A stretch of DNA of 64,000 nt, from contig NZ_JAEUFG010000009.1 in NCBI RefSeq assembly GCF_018588585.1, forward strand, positions 124,001 through 188,000. Direction: 5' to 3'. Position 1 is the first letter of the stretch; every line of letters begins with the position of its first letter. Under the pieces are notes generated by a model. It worked only from the letters and a program-made list of their open reading frames with translations, was not told where the DNA came from and searched no databases. Made by a program: the position numbers and the translations under genes. Source of the DNA: Bacillus sp. SM2101. GTDB lineage: Bacteria; Bacillota; Bacilli; Bacillales; SM2101. This document shows positions 19,216 to 27,585 of this stretch, piece after piece.

Positions 19216-19394
19216 TATTATTTACATAAGCTTTTATCGTAAATTTTGTTGCTGCGGTTAGCAAAGTTGAACTGAAACATATGGTTATATACCTTGGTCA
19301 CCTTTTTAGAAAAGTGTAAATGCCACGAACTCAAGTAGTGTAGCTGTTTAAATCTCAATAAGAAAAACAATAATTGATGGCAAAACACCCTTTA
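19216..19394 (-). repeat. Dispersed MITE-like repeat, copy 4
   Basis: Begins AAGCTTTTATCGTAAATTTTG then TTGCTG, and ends AAGAAAAACAATAATTGATG then GCAAAACACCC. Both ends match the family. Confidence 0.65.
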
Positions 19395-19557
19395 CAAAAA
19401 ACAACAGGTTATTTCTATAAATATACCAATAAAGGTAAAAATACCCTGTCAATACTAGGATATTGCTGGTAAACTAACAGTGGAATGATATAGTCAATCT
19501 CATCATTGTAAGTTCGTTATGAAATTAAGTGAAGTTTCTATGTGGGGTGTATCTAAC

Positions 19558-20190
19558 ATGCAAATTAATCAAGAGCCGAAGGTAGAAAAGAAGTTATTAC
19601 AGGTAGGGTTTTTAGCTTCTCACGGTGGTAGTAATATGAAATCAATTGTAGAAGCGATTAAAGTGGGGAGCTTATCAGCAAATGCGAGTGTTGTAATAAG
19701 TAATAATAGTAACTCAGAAGCTTTGAAATTTGGAAGGAGAGAAGGGGTTCCGTCATATCACATTAGCAACAATACTATTAACGACTCAACAAAGCTGGAT
19801 TTACATATTAGAGATACCTTGGTGAAGCACGGTGTAGACCTTGTCATTTTAAGTGGGTATTTAAAAAAAATAGGTCCAAAAACATTAGAAGCTTTTTCAG
19901 GAAGAATTATTAATATTCATCCATCTCTATTACCGAAATACGGTGGAAAGGGTATGTATGGGAATAACGTTCATAAAGTGGTATTAGGGGCTAGAGAAAC
20001 GGTTACAGGGGTGACTGTTCATATCATCGACGAAGTTTATGATAAGGGAAAAATATTAGCACAACGTAAAGTTGATGTGTTAAAACACGATTCTGTCCAT
20101 AGCTTGGCTAAGAGAGTTTTTCATTGTGAAAAACAATTTCTTCCGGAGGTCATACAAAGCATACACTTTGGCAACATAAAATTACCTTAA
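19558..20190 (+). CDS. Formyltransferase, PurN-like (glycinamide ribonucleotide transformylase paralogue)
   Basis: 210 residues from the ATG at 19558, which has GGGGTG upstream; an in-frame ATG at 19519 lacks one. VGFLASHGGSNMKSIVEAI is the GAR-binding start. The catalytic core INIHPSLLPKYGGKGMYG carries the Asn and His of the Asn-His-Asp triad, with Asp in VHIIDEVYDKGKILAQ. PurN transfers formyl from 10-formyl-THF in purine synthesis. This copy is outside any pur operon, so it is probably a second PurN or acts on another amine. Confidence 0.85.
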   Translation: MQINQEPKVEKKLLQVGFLASHGGSNMKSIVEAIKVGSLSANASVVISNNSNSEALKFGRREGVPSYHISNNTINDSTKLDLHIRDTLVKHGVDLVILSGYLKKIGPKTLEAFSGRIINIHPSLLPKYGGKGMYGNNVHKVVLGARETVTGVTVHIIDEVYDKGKILAQRKVDVLKHDSVHSLAKRVFHCEKQFLPEVIQSIHFGNIKLP

Positions 20191-20240
20191 TCCGAACTAA
20201 ATCGTATCGTACAGGATTTAAGAAAGGAGAAGTGAATATT

Positions 20241-20408
20241 GTGGAAATAGTAATATATGTACTATGGCTAGTTATTATATTTACTGTCTTATCTTTTATG
20301 GGTAATGTTCAAAAGCACTTAATGACAATCATTGAAAAGCAAGAGGAGCAAAATAAATTGTTAAGTGAACTAAACAAAAAGCTAGAATATGAAAGACTCA
20401 ATGAATAG
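20241..20408 (+). CDS. Small single-pass membrane protein with coiled tail (55 aa)
   Basis: GTG start with AAAGGAGAAG upstream, 50 bases after the formyltransferase gene. N-terminal hydrophobic helix EIVIYVLWLVIIFTVLSF, then a charged coiled stretch (IIEKQEEQNKLLSELNKKLE). Same layout as the small genes at 6949 and 52189. Function unknown. Confidence 0.65.
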   Translation: MEIVIYVLWLVIIFTVLSFMGNVQKHLMTIIEKQEEQNKLLSELNKKLEYERLNE

Positions 20409-21021
20409 CGAGATTTTTCTAGTACTTAAATATCCTTCCTTTCATTAAATAGAAAAAAATATCGATATCAATACGTTATCATCCTGAATTAAGAGTAAGT
20501 GCTACAGTTATTCCTCTCGAAAAAGTTGTAGATAGTTAGTGTCAATATATATATAAAAGTAAGTTGTGGATGCATTTAAATTTATTTCCTACTATAAAAT
20601 TACCATTCAATTGTAAAGATCCATAAGTTGTCCCCAATGAGAGTCAACAAACAGTAATTGTAGCTTTGAAAGTATTGTTACTTCAATATAAATATATGAT
20701 CCCCTATTTTTTGAATATAATAAGGTTTTATGCTCAGTTTTTGAGTATCCTATTTGATTTATAGCTGTTTGCGCATTAATGTTGCTTTTCGAAATATGAA
20801 TACCCCTTTATCCGATGATCATTCCTGAAATCTTTGCTTCTATAATATGATATTAATCTTCTTTTTTACTGTGGTAAATTTGTATACATATGAACAGAAT
20901 TTACGAAAAGATTTGTTTTTTAACGATTGGAAACGAATGTCTTTTTAACTTGCTTCCTTTATATATTATTTTGTATAGATTTGTCTAGAACACAAATGAT
21001 ATACGTAAAGGAGGTGGGTCC
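20409..21021. other. Intergenic gap, nothing recognised
   Basis: About 610 AT-rich bases without a credible gene, repeat or terminator. Confidence 0.5.
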
Positions 21022-21246
21022 ATGCCTAAAAAAGGAATGAGTTTTGAGGAACATTCATATCATACAAACCCTACTAGCCAAGATGGAATTCTAAATGATA
21101 CAACGACCAACTCTGGTGCCTCAATTGGAGTTAGTATGGAAGTCGATAAACTGAATCAAAATAATAAAAATCCGTTTCATTTAGACCCTAAAAAAGAAGA
21201 AAAGGCGGAAATACAGCAAGAGGGGGTCAGACCCCCAGTGATTTAA
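21022..21246 (+). CDS. Small hydrophilic protein of unknown function (74 aa)
   Basis: Preceded by the strong site AAAGGAGGTG. Polar and charged throughout, no membrane helix; rich in Asn, Thr, Lys and Glu, and likely disordered. The last eight or so codons (GVRPPVI) come from a GGGGGTCAGACCCCC palindrome, which suggests the C terminus was acquired from a repeat. Not recognised. Confidence 0.65.
   Translation: MPKKGMSFEEHSYHTNPTSQDGILNDTTTNSGASIGVSMEVDKLNQNNKNPFHLDPKKEEKAEIQQEGVRPPVI
21226..21240. repeat. GGGGG/CCCCC palindrome at a gene 3' end
   Basis: GGGGGTCAGACCCCC is read through as the C-terminal codons of the gene ending at 21246. Related to the elements at 8807 and 36338. Confidence 0.6.
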
Positions 21247-21256
21247 TGTGGCGAAC

Positions 21257-21278
21257 AGTTGGGGGATAAACCCCAACT
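21257..21278. terminator. Hairpin between convergent genes
   Basis: Perfect 8-bp stem AGTTGGGG/CCCCAACT with a six-base loop, between stops at 21246 and 21281. Only a weak T run follows. Confidence 0.6.
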
Positions 21279-21280
21279 AT

Positions 21281-22180
21281 TTATATCTTAATATATTTTC
21301 TTGTAAGATGTTTAGGCATTGAGATTATGTCTGAATGAAAAAGAGCTGCCAAAAGCTCTACACCATCTATTACACCGATGCTAGGTTGTGTAAATAGATT
21401 TGGGTCAACTAGGTAAACATTATTGTTATTTACAGCTCTCAGCTGTTTCCAACCATCTAGTTGTTGGAGTTGTTTTACTTCTTCAACGGCCTTTTTCCGA
21501 TCATATCCGCACGGTGAAATAATTATTATTTCGGGATCATATTGTTTTAGGTCCTCCCACTTTATGGGGTTAGAGTGCCCTTCATTCTTTGCAAAAATAT
21601 CATCTCCCCCAGCTAGGTGTAATAAATCTGGAATCCAATGACCCGAGTTATAAATTGGATTTATCCATTCCATGAAAAAAACTTGACTATTTCTTCTGTT
21701 ACTTTCCATCAATTTTCTTTGAATTTGATTAAGCCTATCCTTATAATCTTTAACTGCATCTATTCCTTTTTGTTCAGAACCCAGCTCATTAGCAACTGTT
21801 ATGACATTGTCAAAAATATCGTTAAGATTTTTTGGAATAAGCGGTACAATTTTTGGCTGCTTCGATAATTGGTATATAGCCTTTTCTACATAGGATGTTC
21901 CGATTTGGCAAACGTCACAAACGTGTTGAGTGAACATGATGTCGGGTTCAATTTGTTCAAGTAATTCTTGATCTATATAATAGAGCGATTTTTGTTCTTC
22001 CATATATTCAGAGACAGTTTCATTAATTTCTGAAGAGGTCAATTGGTTATCTTCTAGTACTGATCTAACTACTTTTGGTTTAGAAGATGGGCACTCAAAC
22101 GTAACCCCGCTTAAAAACTGATCTAAGCCTAAACTATTAATCATATGGGTTGCTGCTGGAACACAGGATACAACTTTCAT
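21281..22180 (-). CDS. BtuF-like cobalamin/metal-chelate-binding protein, no signal peptide
   Basis: 299 residues of the periplasmic-binding fold shared with BtuF (N terminus VSCVPAATHMINSLGLDQF; EWINPIYNSGHWIPDLLHLAGG at mid-protein). It begins directly with the first strand: there is no signal peptide or lipobox cysteine. It therefore cannot be a classical extracellular lipoprotein unless exported some other way. No permease or ATPase neighbours. Such stand-alone proteins are annotated as cobalamin-binding; the ligand is inferred. Cysteines near HVCDVCQIG are noteworthy. Confidence 0.8.
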   Translation of the reverse strand: MKVVSCVPAATHMINSLGLDQFLSGVTFECPSSKPKVVRSVLEDNQLTSSEINETVSEYMEEQKSLYYIDQELLEQIEPDIMFTQHVCDVCQIGTSYVEKAIYQLSKQPKIVPLIPKNLNDIFDNVITVANELGSEQKGIDAVKDYKDRLNQIQRKLMESNRRNSQVFFMEWINPIYNSGHWIPDLLHLAGGDDIFAKNEGHSNPIKWEDLKQYDPEIIIISPCGYDRKKAVEEVKQLQQLDGWKQLRAVNNNNVYLVDPNLFTQPSIGVIDGVELLAALFHSDIISMPKHLTRKYIKI

Positions 22181-22383
22181 AAATATCTTCCTTTCAAAAT
22201 ACTACTATTGATTAGTAAACTTTATCGTATTTAGGATGTGACCATATTGACAGGTCTAGATTGGACGAATTGGTAGCTTTTATGCTTAAGAGATAACATG
22301 TATTCAATTTACATACGACATTTTTTTAGCTATTATACAATGTCAATTTGATAAACCACTATCTAATTGTTCAACATTAGTTA

Positions 22384-22552
22384 AGGCACTTTTCAAAAAC
22401 TTTATTGCTGCTTCATTTAAATTTAAGTAACTTATGCGTATTTTACGGTTTTTAAGTATCTAAAGATGAAAAGATGTCCCGAACGTTAAAATATTCGTGT
22501 TCAGCTCTTATTACGCAAAGCACCAATTAATTTGCTGCGAAAACGACAGTGG
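22384..22552 (-). repeat. Dispersed MITE-like repeat, copy 5 (tandem, left)
   Basis: AAGGCACTTTTCAAAAACTTT through ATTACGCAAAGCACCAATTA to GCGAAAACGACAG. The block AAAGATGAAAAGATGTCCCG is identical in copy 6. Confidence 0.85.
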
Positions 22553-22710
22553 TAAGGGCTCTTTTCAAAAACTGTTTCTTTTTTTGAATTTGAGCAACTG
22601 GTGTGTATTTTTTATGATTGTTCAAGTCTTTAAAGATGAAAAGATGTCCCGAACATTAAATATATACGTGTTTAGTTCTTATTACGCAAAGCAACAATTA
22701 ATGCTGAATC
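22553..22710 (-). repeat. Dispersed MITE-like repeat, copy 6 (tandem, right)
   Basis: AAGGGCTCTTTTCAAAAACTG through GAGCAACTGGTGTGTATT and ATTACGCAAAGCAACAATTA. The right terminus is degraded. It directly follows copy 5 in the same orientation. Confidence 0.85.
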
Positions 22711-22866
22711 TAAGCATTATTTAAAATAGCAATTTTTTTTCGACAAGAGATTAATAAATTCTATTAGGATAATATGTAACAAGTTCTAGTAGATGAGGAC
22801 TACATCTCAACAGAATTTGTGTATTATTATACTTTATTTTATCACTATTTATAAGAATAATCCCCA

Positions 22867-22896
22867 TACCAAAGAGCACCTTAGAGTCATAGAATA
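22867..22896 (+). promoter_or_regulatory. Sigma-K-like promoter
   Basis: TACC at 22867-22870 (consensus mACm), then 17 bases, then CATAGAATA at 22888-22896 (consensus CATAnnnTA). The predicted transcript start near 22903 leaves a short leader before GGGGGG and the ATG at 22924. Confidence 0.55.
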
Positions 22897-22923
22897 CATT
22901 ATGACATAAATGGGGGGAATAAA

Positions 22924-24315
22924 ATGAGAAAACAAGTATGTAAGTGTCTACAAAACGTTGAAGAGACATTAATTAAAACAAAACAATTTACATTAAATCC
23001 GAATACATCTGGCAGTGTTGAGAAAGAGATCCCTTTGTCACCACAATTTCTCCAATTAGCAGAGCTGCAGCTAAAAGATGTAAGAATGACAGACAAAGTA
23101 TCTATTCATGCAACTGTTGGTTCTAGAGTAGAAGAGGGAAGTGGAGACACAGATATAATTTATAAAGTTTATAGAAATGTGATTAGTGAAGCCAATATTA
23201 TATTTAGTGGTAGAGTTGAATTAGATGATAATCAGAATGATTTTAGCATTGATAGCTTTTTTCATGTGGATATAAATCCGTCATTGGGCAATGTGAAGTA
23301 TATCCTTACCGTTGAGCTTATAGAACAAAGCCAAGAGCAGGTTTTTGTAGTTGGTCCTATTACTTTCGTTATAGAGCAAATTAGAGCAGAACTAAAAAGC
23401 AAATGCATGTGTACTCAAGCTGTTAAACAGACAGTTGTAGATTTAAATCACATAGTTTTATCACCGAACGAGTCTGGAAGCTTCAAAGATGGGATGATTC
23501 CTGTAGGACCAATGTTTTTAAGGCTGGCAGAGTTATCTTTAGATCAAATAAGACCAAATGATATTGTTCTCTTGAAGACTACCGTAGGTACAGAAGCGCT
23601 TATGCAAAGTCCAATATTGTTGTATAAAATATTTCGAAATTCGGTTAATGATGCTAATCTCATTTTTAGTTCAAGAACGGAAATAGATGAAACATTTCAA
23701 GATGAGTTTAGTATTGATAGCTTCATTCATGTAGATATTAAACCAACATTAGGAAAGGTAAAATACATCCTAACTGTTGAGGTTGAAACATCTTTTAATG
23801 ACGAAGCTTCTGTAGTAGGACCACTATCTTTTGTGATTCAGCAAATTAGAACAGAGCAAAGTGGTAAATGCACATGTAACCTAGCTTCCAATATAGAGCT
23901 AGTCGATGTGAATCAGTTCGTATTACCAACAAATGTATCTGAGAGTATTATGATGGACATAGGTATGGACCCACTGGAATTAGCACGTTCATCTTTTGAA
24001 AAAATAAGACCGAGCGACATGATCGTAATAAATGCTACCGTTGGAGCAAAAGTTTCAGATGGTGGAGGTAATCCTGATTTGTTATATAAGGTGTATAGGA
24101 ATTCTATCGTTGCTTCTAATCTTATCTTCAGTGCTAAAAGTGAACTAGATGAGGGTGGTAATGATTTTGCGATAGATAGCTTTACTCATGTAGATACAAA
24201 ACCGACGCTAGGTAAAGTATCATATATACTAACAGTTGAAAACATTGAAGCTAATACACAAGCACAAGTCATTGGACCTATCACATTCAAGTTAGACCAG
24301 TATAGGAAAATATAA
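22924..24315 (+). CDS. Three-repeat beta-rich protein, candidate spore surface protein
   Basis: 463 residues in three tandem units of about 150. Each starts with a CxC pair (CKC, CMC, CTC) and carries VxxxQFxLxPNxSxS, then IhATVGxxV, then YKVYRNxIxxANLIFS. Each ends DFxIDSFxHVDxxPTLGxVxYILTVE and VxGPITFxIxQ. No signal peptide or membrane helix. The alternating hydrophobic pattern suggests three jelly-roll-like beta domains, and the cysteine pairs could cross-link. A sigma-K-like promoter points to mother-cell expression late in sporulation, hence coat or exosporium. Family name not known to me. Confidence 0.8.
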   Translation: MRKQVCKCLQNVEETLIKTKQFTLNPNTSGSVEKEIPLSPQFLQLAELQLKDVRMTDKVSIHATVGSRVEEGSGDTDIIYKVYRNVISEANIIFSGRVELDDNQNDFSIDSFFHVDINPSLGNVKYILTVELIEQSQEQVFVVGPITFVIEQIRAELKSKCMCTQAVKQTVVDLNHIVLSPNESGSFKDGMIPVGPMFLRLAELSLDQIRPNDIVLLKTTVGTEALMQSPILLYKIFRNSVNDANLIFSSRTEIDETFQDEFSIDSFIHVDIKPTLGKVKYILTVEVETSFNDEASVVGPLSFVIQQIRTEQSGKCTCNLASNIELVDVNQFVLPTNVSESIMMDIGMDPLELARSSFEKIRPSDMIVINATVGAKVSDGGGNPDLLYKVYRNSIVASNLIFSAKSELDEGGNDFAIDSFTHVDTKPTLGKVSYILTVENIEANTQAQVIGPITFKLDQYRKI

Positions 24316-24641
24316 ATTTGTAATTAATGATATCTTAGACTAGTATTTAACAATTCTAGTCTTACATAACAACTACTAGTTCGAAAATAATGTTTGACTT
24401 GTTACATCAATATCTACAATTCTAGTATAAATTGGACAAACATAACATTATATACATAATGTAAACAGTTAAAATATAACATTAATGTAAAAATATAAAA
24501 TATTGATAGTTGTATAGGACTACAAGTATTAAAAGAACAACTAGAACTATCGATTCTATAAAGGAAATATTCAATATAAATATTGACTATAAATTTCAAA
24601 GATGTTAAATTTTAAAAAAATTCAAACAATAGAGGTGTGCG
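24316..24641. other. AT-rich gap
   Basis: A small hairpin AGACTAG/CTAGTCT at 24337-24362 may end the upstream gene. Nothing else seen. Confidence 0.5.
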
Positions 24642-25979
24642 ATGAAAATATTTAGAATGATTGTTTTATTTGTTATTAGTGTCGTTCTTTTTGTAAGCCC
24701 TTACAATGTTGGCGCTGAGCAGATTTCCTCATTCAAGAATAGTAATTTTACAACTCTTAGTGATCAATTAACTGACCCACAACCATTTCCTCAGAATCTA
24801 TTACCAAGTGAGAAAAGCTTAGCTAGGATTAATCATTACCCAATTGTACTAGTTCATGGATTAGTAGGGTGGGGACGTGATGAGTTATTAGGTTTTCGAT
24901 ATTGGGGTGGATTAACGGATATTGAAAAAGATTTAAATTCCTATGGTTATGAGACATACAGTGCAGCAGTTGGACCATTTTCAAGCAACTGGGATAGAGC
25001 CTGTGAGTTGTTTGCCCAAATCAAAGGAGGAACAGTTGATTACGGTGAGGTACATTCACTTGAGCACGGTCATGATCGTTACGGTAGAACATATAGTGGT
25101 TTTTATCCTGAATGGGGAGAGGTGAATTCCACTACTGGAGAGGTGAATAAAATACATTTAGTTGGTCATAGTTTAGGCGGTCAAACGATTCGTTTATTAA
25201 CACAGCTGCTGGAACATGGGGACGAAAATGAATTAGCTGTATCAGATTCAAACGACATATCATCTCTTTTTAAGAAAGAGACTTCTTCAATGGTTAGTAG
25301 TGTGTTTACTATATCTTCTCCGCATGATGGATCTACAGCTACAAGATTAGTAGACAGTTTTTTTCCAATGACAAAGGAGATAATAGCTTTAGCAGCAAGT
25401 TTAACAGGAAAAACTGACAATATTCTATATGACTTTAAGCTAGATCAATGGGGACTAAAAAGAAGAGAAGGGGAAACATTTGAAAGCTATGCTAATCGTG
25501 TATATAACAGTTCTATTTGGAACGATACGAAAGATACTGCAGAATGGGATGCCAGCCCAGAAGGTGCACGTGAAATAAATAGCTGGGTATCAGCACAACC
25601 TAGTACATATTATTTTTCAGTTTCCACGGAACAAACTTACCCATCTATATGGTCAGGAAATCATAAACCTGAATTATTTATGAACCCAATATTATACGTT
25701 CTTAGTGATTTTCTTGGAAAATATACAGAAAACGGTAGTATTACTATTAATAGTGACTGGTGGAAAAATGATGGTGTAGTCAATACAAATTCAATGGATG
25801 GACCAACATTAGGATCCACAGACGAGATAGTATTTTACGAAGGGTTACCTGAAAAAGGGGTATGGAATTATTTGGGTGAATTCAATTCGACAGATCATAT
25901 TGATATTGTTGGTATTGGCTTATATGACGTACGTAGTTGGTATCGTTCTGTTGCTGATTTGTTAGGCTCCTTACAGTAA
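24642..25979 (+). CDS. Secreted triacylglycerol lipase (family I.5/I.6 type)
   Basis: 445 residues with a Sec signal peptide (MKIFRMIVLFVISVVLFVSP, cleavage after about AEQ). The oxyanion region YPIVLVHGLVGWGRDE is followed by the nucleophile elbow VGHSLGGQ at about residue 177. SSPHDGS and the late catalytic histidine in TDHIDIVG complete the triad pattern. YWGG and the His/Asp-rich insertion GHDRYGRTYSGFYPEWGE resemble the zinc-containing insert of Geobacillus/Staphylococcus lipases. Likely hydrolyses esters outside the cell. Confidence 0.93.
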   Translation: MKIFRMIVLFVISVVLFVSPYNVGAEQISSFKNSNFTTLSDQLTDPQPFPQNLLPSEKSLARINHYPIVLVHGLVGWGRDELLGFRYWGGLTDIEKDLNSYGYETYSAAVGPFSSNWDRACELFAQIKGGTVDYGEVHSLEHGHDRYGRTYSGFYPEWGEVNSTTGEVNKIHLVGHSLGGQTIRLLTQLLEHGDENELAVSDSNDISSLFKKETSSMVSSVFTISSPHDGSTATRLVDSFFPMTKEIIALAASLTGKTDNILYDFKLDQWGLKRREGETFESYANRVYNSSIWNDTKDTAEWDASPEGAREINSWVSAQPSTYYFSVSTEQTYPSIWSGNHKPELFMNPILYVLSDFLGKYTENGSITINSDWWKNDGVVNTNSMDGPTLGSTDEIVFYEGLPEKGVWNYLGEFNSTDHIDIVGIGLYDVRSWYRSVADLLGSLQ

Positions 25980-26211
25980 TAAGAATGCCCAATCCCCAAG
26001 CCGTGAGCAATTAGACTTTTATTAATTAACCAAGGATGTCCTTGATTGTTGATCATCGTATAAAATAAGGCTTAAGGTTCCTTTGGGTCTGTGAAGCGAT
26101 GGACCATCTAGCTATTAATTATGTTGAATTTGTAACAAAATAAATAATAGGAAACGTATTGAAAAAATTATACGATCGGTGTAGGCCTTGCTCCATAACA
26201 ATTTATATCAC

Positions 26212-26222
26212 TTGAATACAAT
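26212..26222 (+). promoter_or_regulatory. Upstream motif shared by the two six-repeat genes (copy 2)
   Basis: TTGAATACAAT ends 42 bases before the GTG at 26264, matching the 11-mer at 5990. Confidence 0.4.
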
Positions 26223-26263
26223 GAATGTATCAATGTTTTTAGAACGGTGGTGCAAGGCGGGTG

Positions 26264-26839
26264 GTGACTGAGGGGAAAGAATTAGAAGTTCTTGGTGCGT
26301 GGATTCAAGTTGTTGGGAGTGTTATAGCTGCAATTGGGCAATCTGGACGGGTTGATGAACAAGCCGTTAATGACCAACTTATTGTGCTAGGAAATTCTTT
26401 AAAAGCTGTAGGGAACTCTTTTAGAGCTATAGGAAGAGAAAAACAACAACTAGCTGAAAATATCAAAGGTAATGATTTGATTATTTTTGGGAATTGGTTA
26501 CTAGCAGGAGGGTCTGCTGCAAGTGCTGTAGGTGCTGCAATGATGGAGGCACAAAATGAAGATGAAGGTTTGCAAATTGGAGTGATTGGTAATAGTGTAC
26601 AATCACTCGGGGCTTCATTCGGCGCAGTGGGTGCTGTTTTTAGGTCATCAGATCTGTTGGCTCTAGGAAATAGCATTCAATCTTTCGGTGCGGCTCTGTT
26701 AGCAATTGGTATTCTTTACATAATAAATGGCAAAGAGAAAATGGGAAGAATTTTGTCAAGTTTAGGTAGTTGGCTTCAAGCTATTGGAGCATCTATTACA
26801 GCGATTGCACTTACTAAAACGTTAAACAATAATCGTTAA
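26264..26839 (+). CDS. Six-repeat glycine-rich hydrophobic protein (DUF6944-like), copy 2
   Basis: About 191 residues in six units of about 30, e.g. LEVLGAWIQVVGSVIAAIG, NSIQSFGAALLAIG and LGSWLQAIGASITAIALTKT. Colinear with copy 1 at 6040 over the full length, including the ends, so the two are paralogues. The GTG at 26264 (or 26261) follows AAGGCGG. No signal peptide; no conserved neighbour between the two loci. Function unknown. Confidence 0.8.
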   Translation: MTEGKELEVLGAWIQVVGSVIAAIGQSGRVDEQAVNDQLIVLGNSLKAVGNSFRAIGREKQQLAENIKGNDLIIFGNWLLAGGSAASAVGAAMMEAQNEDEGLQIGVIGNSVQSLGASFGAVGAVFRSSDLLALGNSIQSFGAALLAIGILYIINGKEKMGRILSSLGSWLQAIGASITAIALTKTLNNNR

Positions 26840-27166
26840 TTTCTTTATATAGCTAGCTTATTTTTAACAGTGCGATTGAGGTTGTTTAAAATAAGGATAA
26901 TTTTCATAAAAGCTTCTTTGACTATTTTCGTATTCTTGGTTGCTTTATTCTCATAAATTTAAATATCTGGTGAATATTGAAATGATTGACCGAATTTTAG
27001 TTGTGTACGTGTTTTCCCTTACTTTAAAAAATAACAATTAGTGCTAAAGCAGTAAACAGTATAACTAAAATCCGGGTTTTAAAAATTGCAATAATTGTCT
27101 TTAGTAGTCAAGTTCCTCAATAGAGCCATGCAGTAAATGTAGTCTATTCTTTTGATCCACGATGTT
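26840..27166. other. Intergenic gap with a degraded repeat
   Basis: Holds a diverged repeat copy (26892-27050); no gene. Confidence 0.5.
26892..27050 (-). repeat. Dispersed MITE-like repeat, copy 7 (degraded)
   Basis: AAGGATAATTTTCATAAAAGC at the left, ACGTGTTTTCCCTTAC and AACAATTAGTGC at the right. Substantial divergence. Confidence 0.5.
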
Positions 27167-27218
27167 CAAACACATACGTGACTTATAAGCTAATTATCAT
27201 AAGTCACGTATGTGTTTG
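27167..27218. terminator. 20-bp perfect hairpin overlapping the end of the RDD gene
   Basis: Arms 27167-27186 and 27199-27218 are exact complements around a 12-base loop that contains the stop codon. The right arm codes for the last residues of the RDD protein. Confidence 0.65.
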
Positions 27219-27585
27219 CAACAAAATCATGTATTGAGCGATTATCTTCACGTAACAGAACCATAAATATACTGACAATAATGCCTATACCAAGTGTTAA
27301 ACCATATACGATACCTGCAACTATGACACGCAAAACCATAGTCCCGAGGTGAACATTGGTGCCATCTATTTTAACAATTCGAATACCTACTATTTTTTTT
27401 CCGACTGTGTATCCCTTCCAAAAAACAGGAAGTAAGGTTCCGTAGATTACTTCAAATTCGTTTAGTAGGAAACTTTGTTCATTGAAAATGTAATATGCGA
27501 TAAATGTAATGGGTAAACCAATAAGTAACCAATCAAAGAATAATGCGGCAAGACGTACACTAAAGCCTGCTGAGTTTTCGGACAT
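27190..27585 (-). CDS. RDD family membrane protein
   Basis: 131 residues. The defining motif opens the protein (SVRLAALFFDWLLIGLPITF, with the conserved Arg and Asp), and the second block is GYTVGKKIVGIRIVKIDG. Three hydrophobic segments follow the RDD pattern. Role unknown; relatives are implicated in ion or metabolite transport. ATG preceded by GGGGTGA. The C terminus lies in a hairpin. Confidence 0.88.
   Translation of the reverse strand: MSENSAGFSVRLAALFFDWLLIGLPITFIAYYIFNEQSFLLNEFEVIYGTLLPVFWKGYTVGKKIVGIRIVKIDGTNVHLGTMVLRVIVAGIVYGLTLGIGIIVSIFMVLLREDNRSIHDFVANTYVTYDN

Larger units (their letters stand above)
18930..19557. other. Gap with decayed coding sequence and a repeat
   Basis: Contains a gene relic (18953-19148) and repeat copy 4 (19216-19394). 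No intact gene. Confidence 0.5.
22181..22923. other. Gap with tandem repeats and a sporulation-type promoter
   Basis: Holds a head-to-tail pair of dispersed repeats (22384-22552 and 22553-22710) and a sigma-K-like promoter (22867-22896). No gene seen. Confidence 0.6.

Noticed and set aside
22384-22710. Tandem repeats as a CRISPR array
   Set aside because: Units are about 160 bp, adjoin without unique spacers, and belong to a family dispersed over the whole window; no cas genes.
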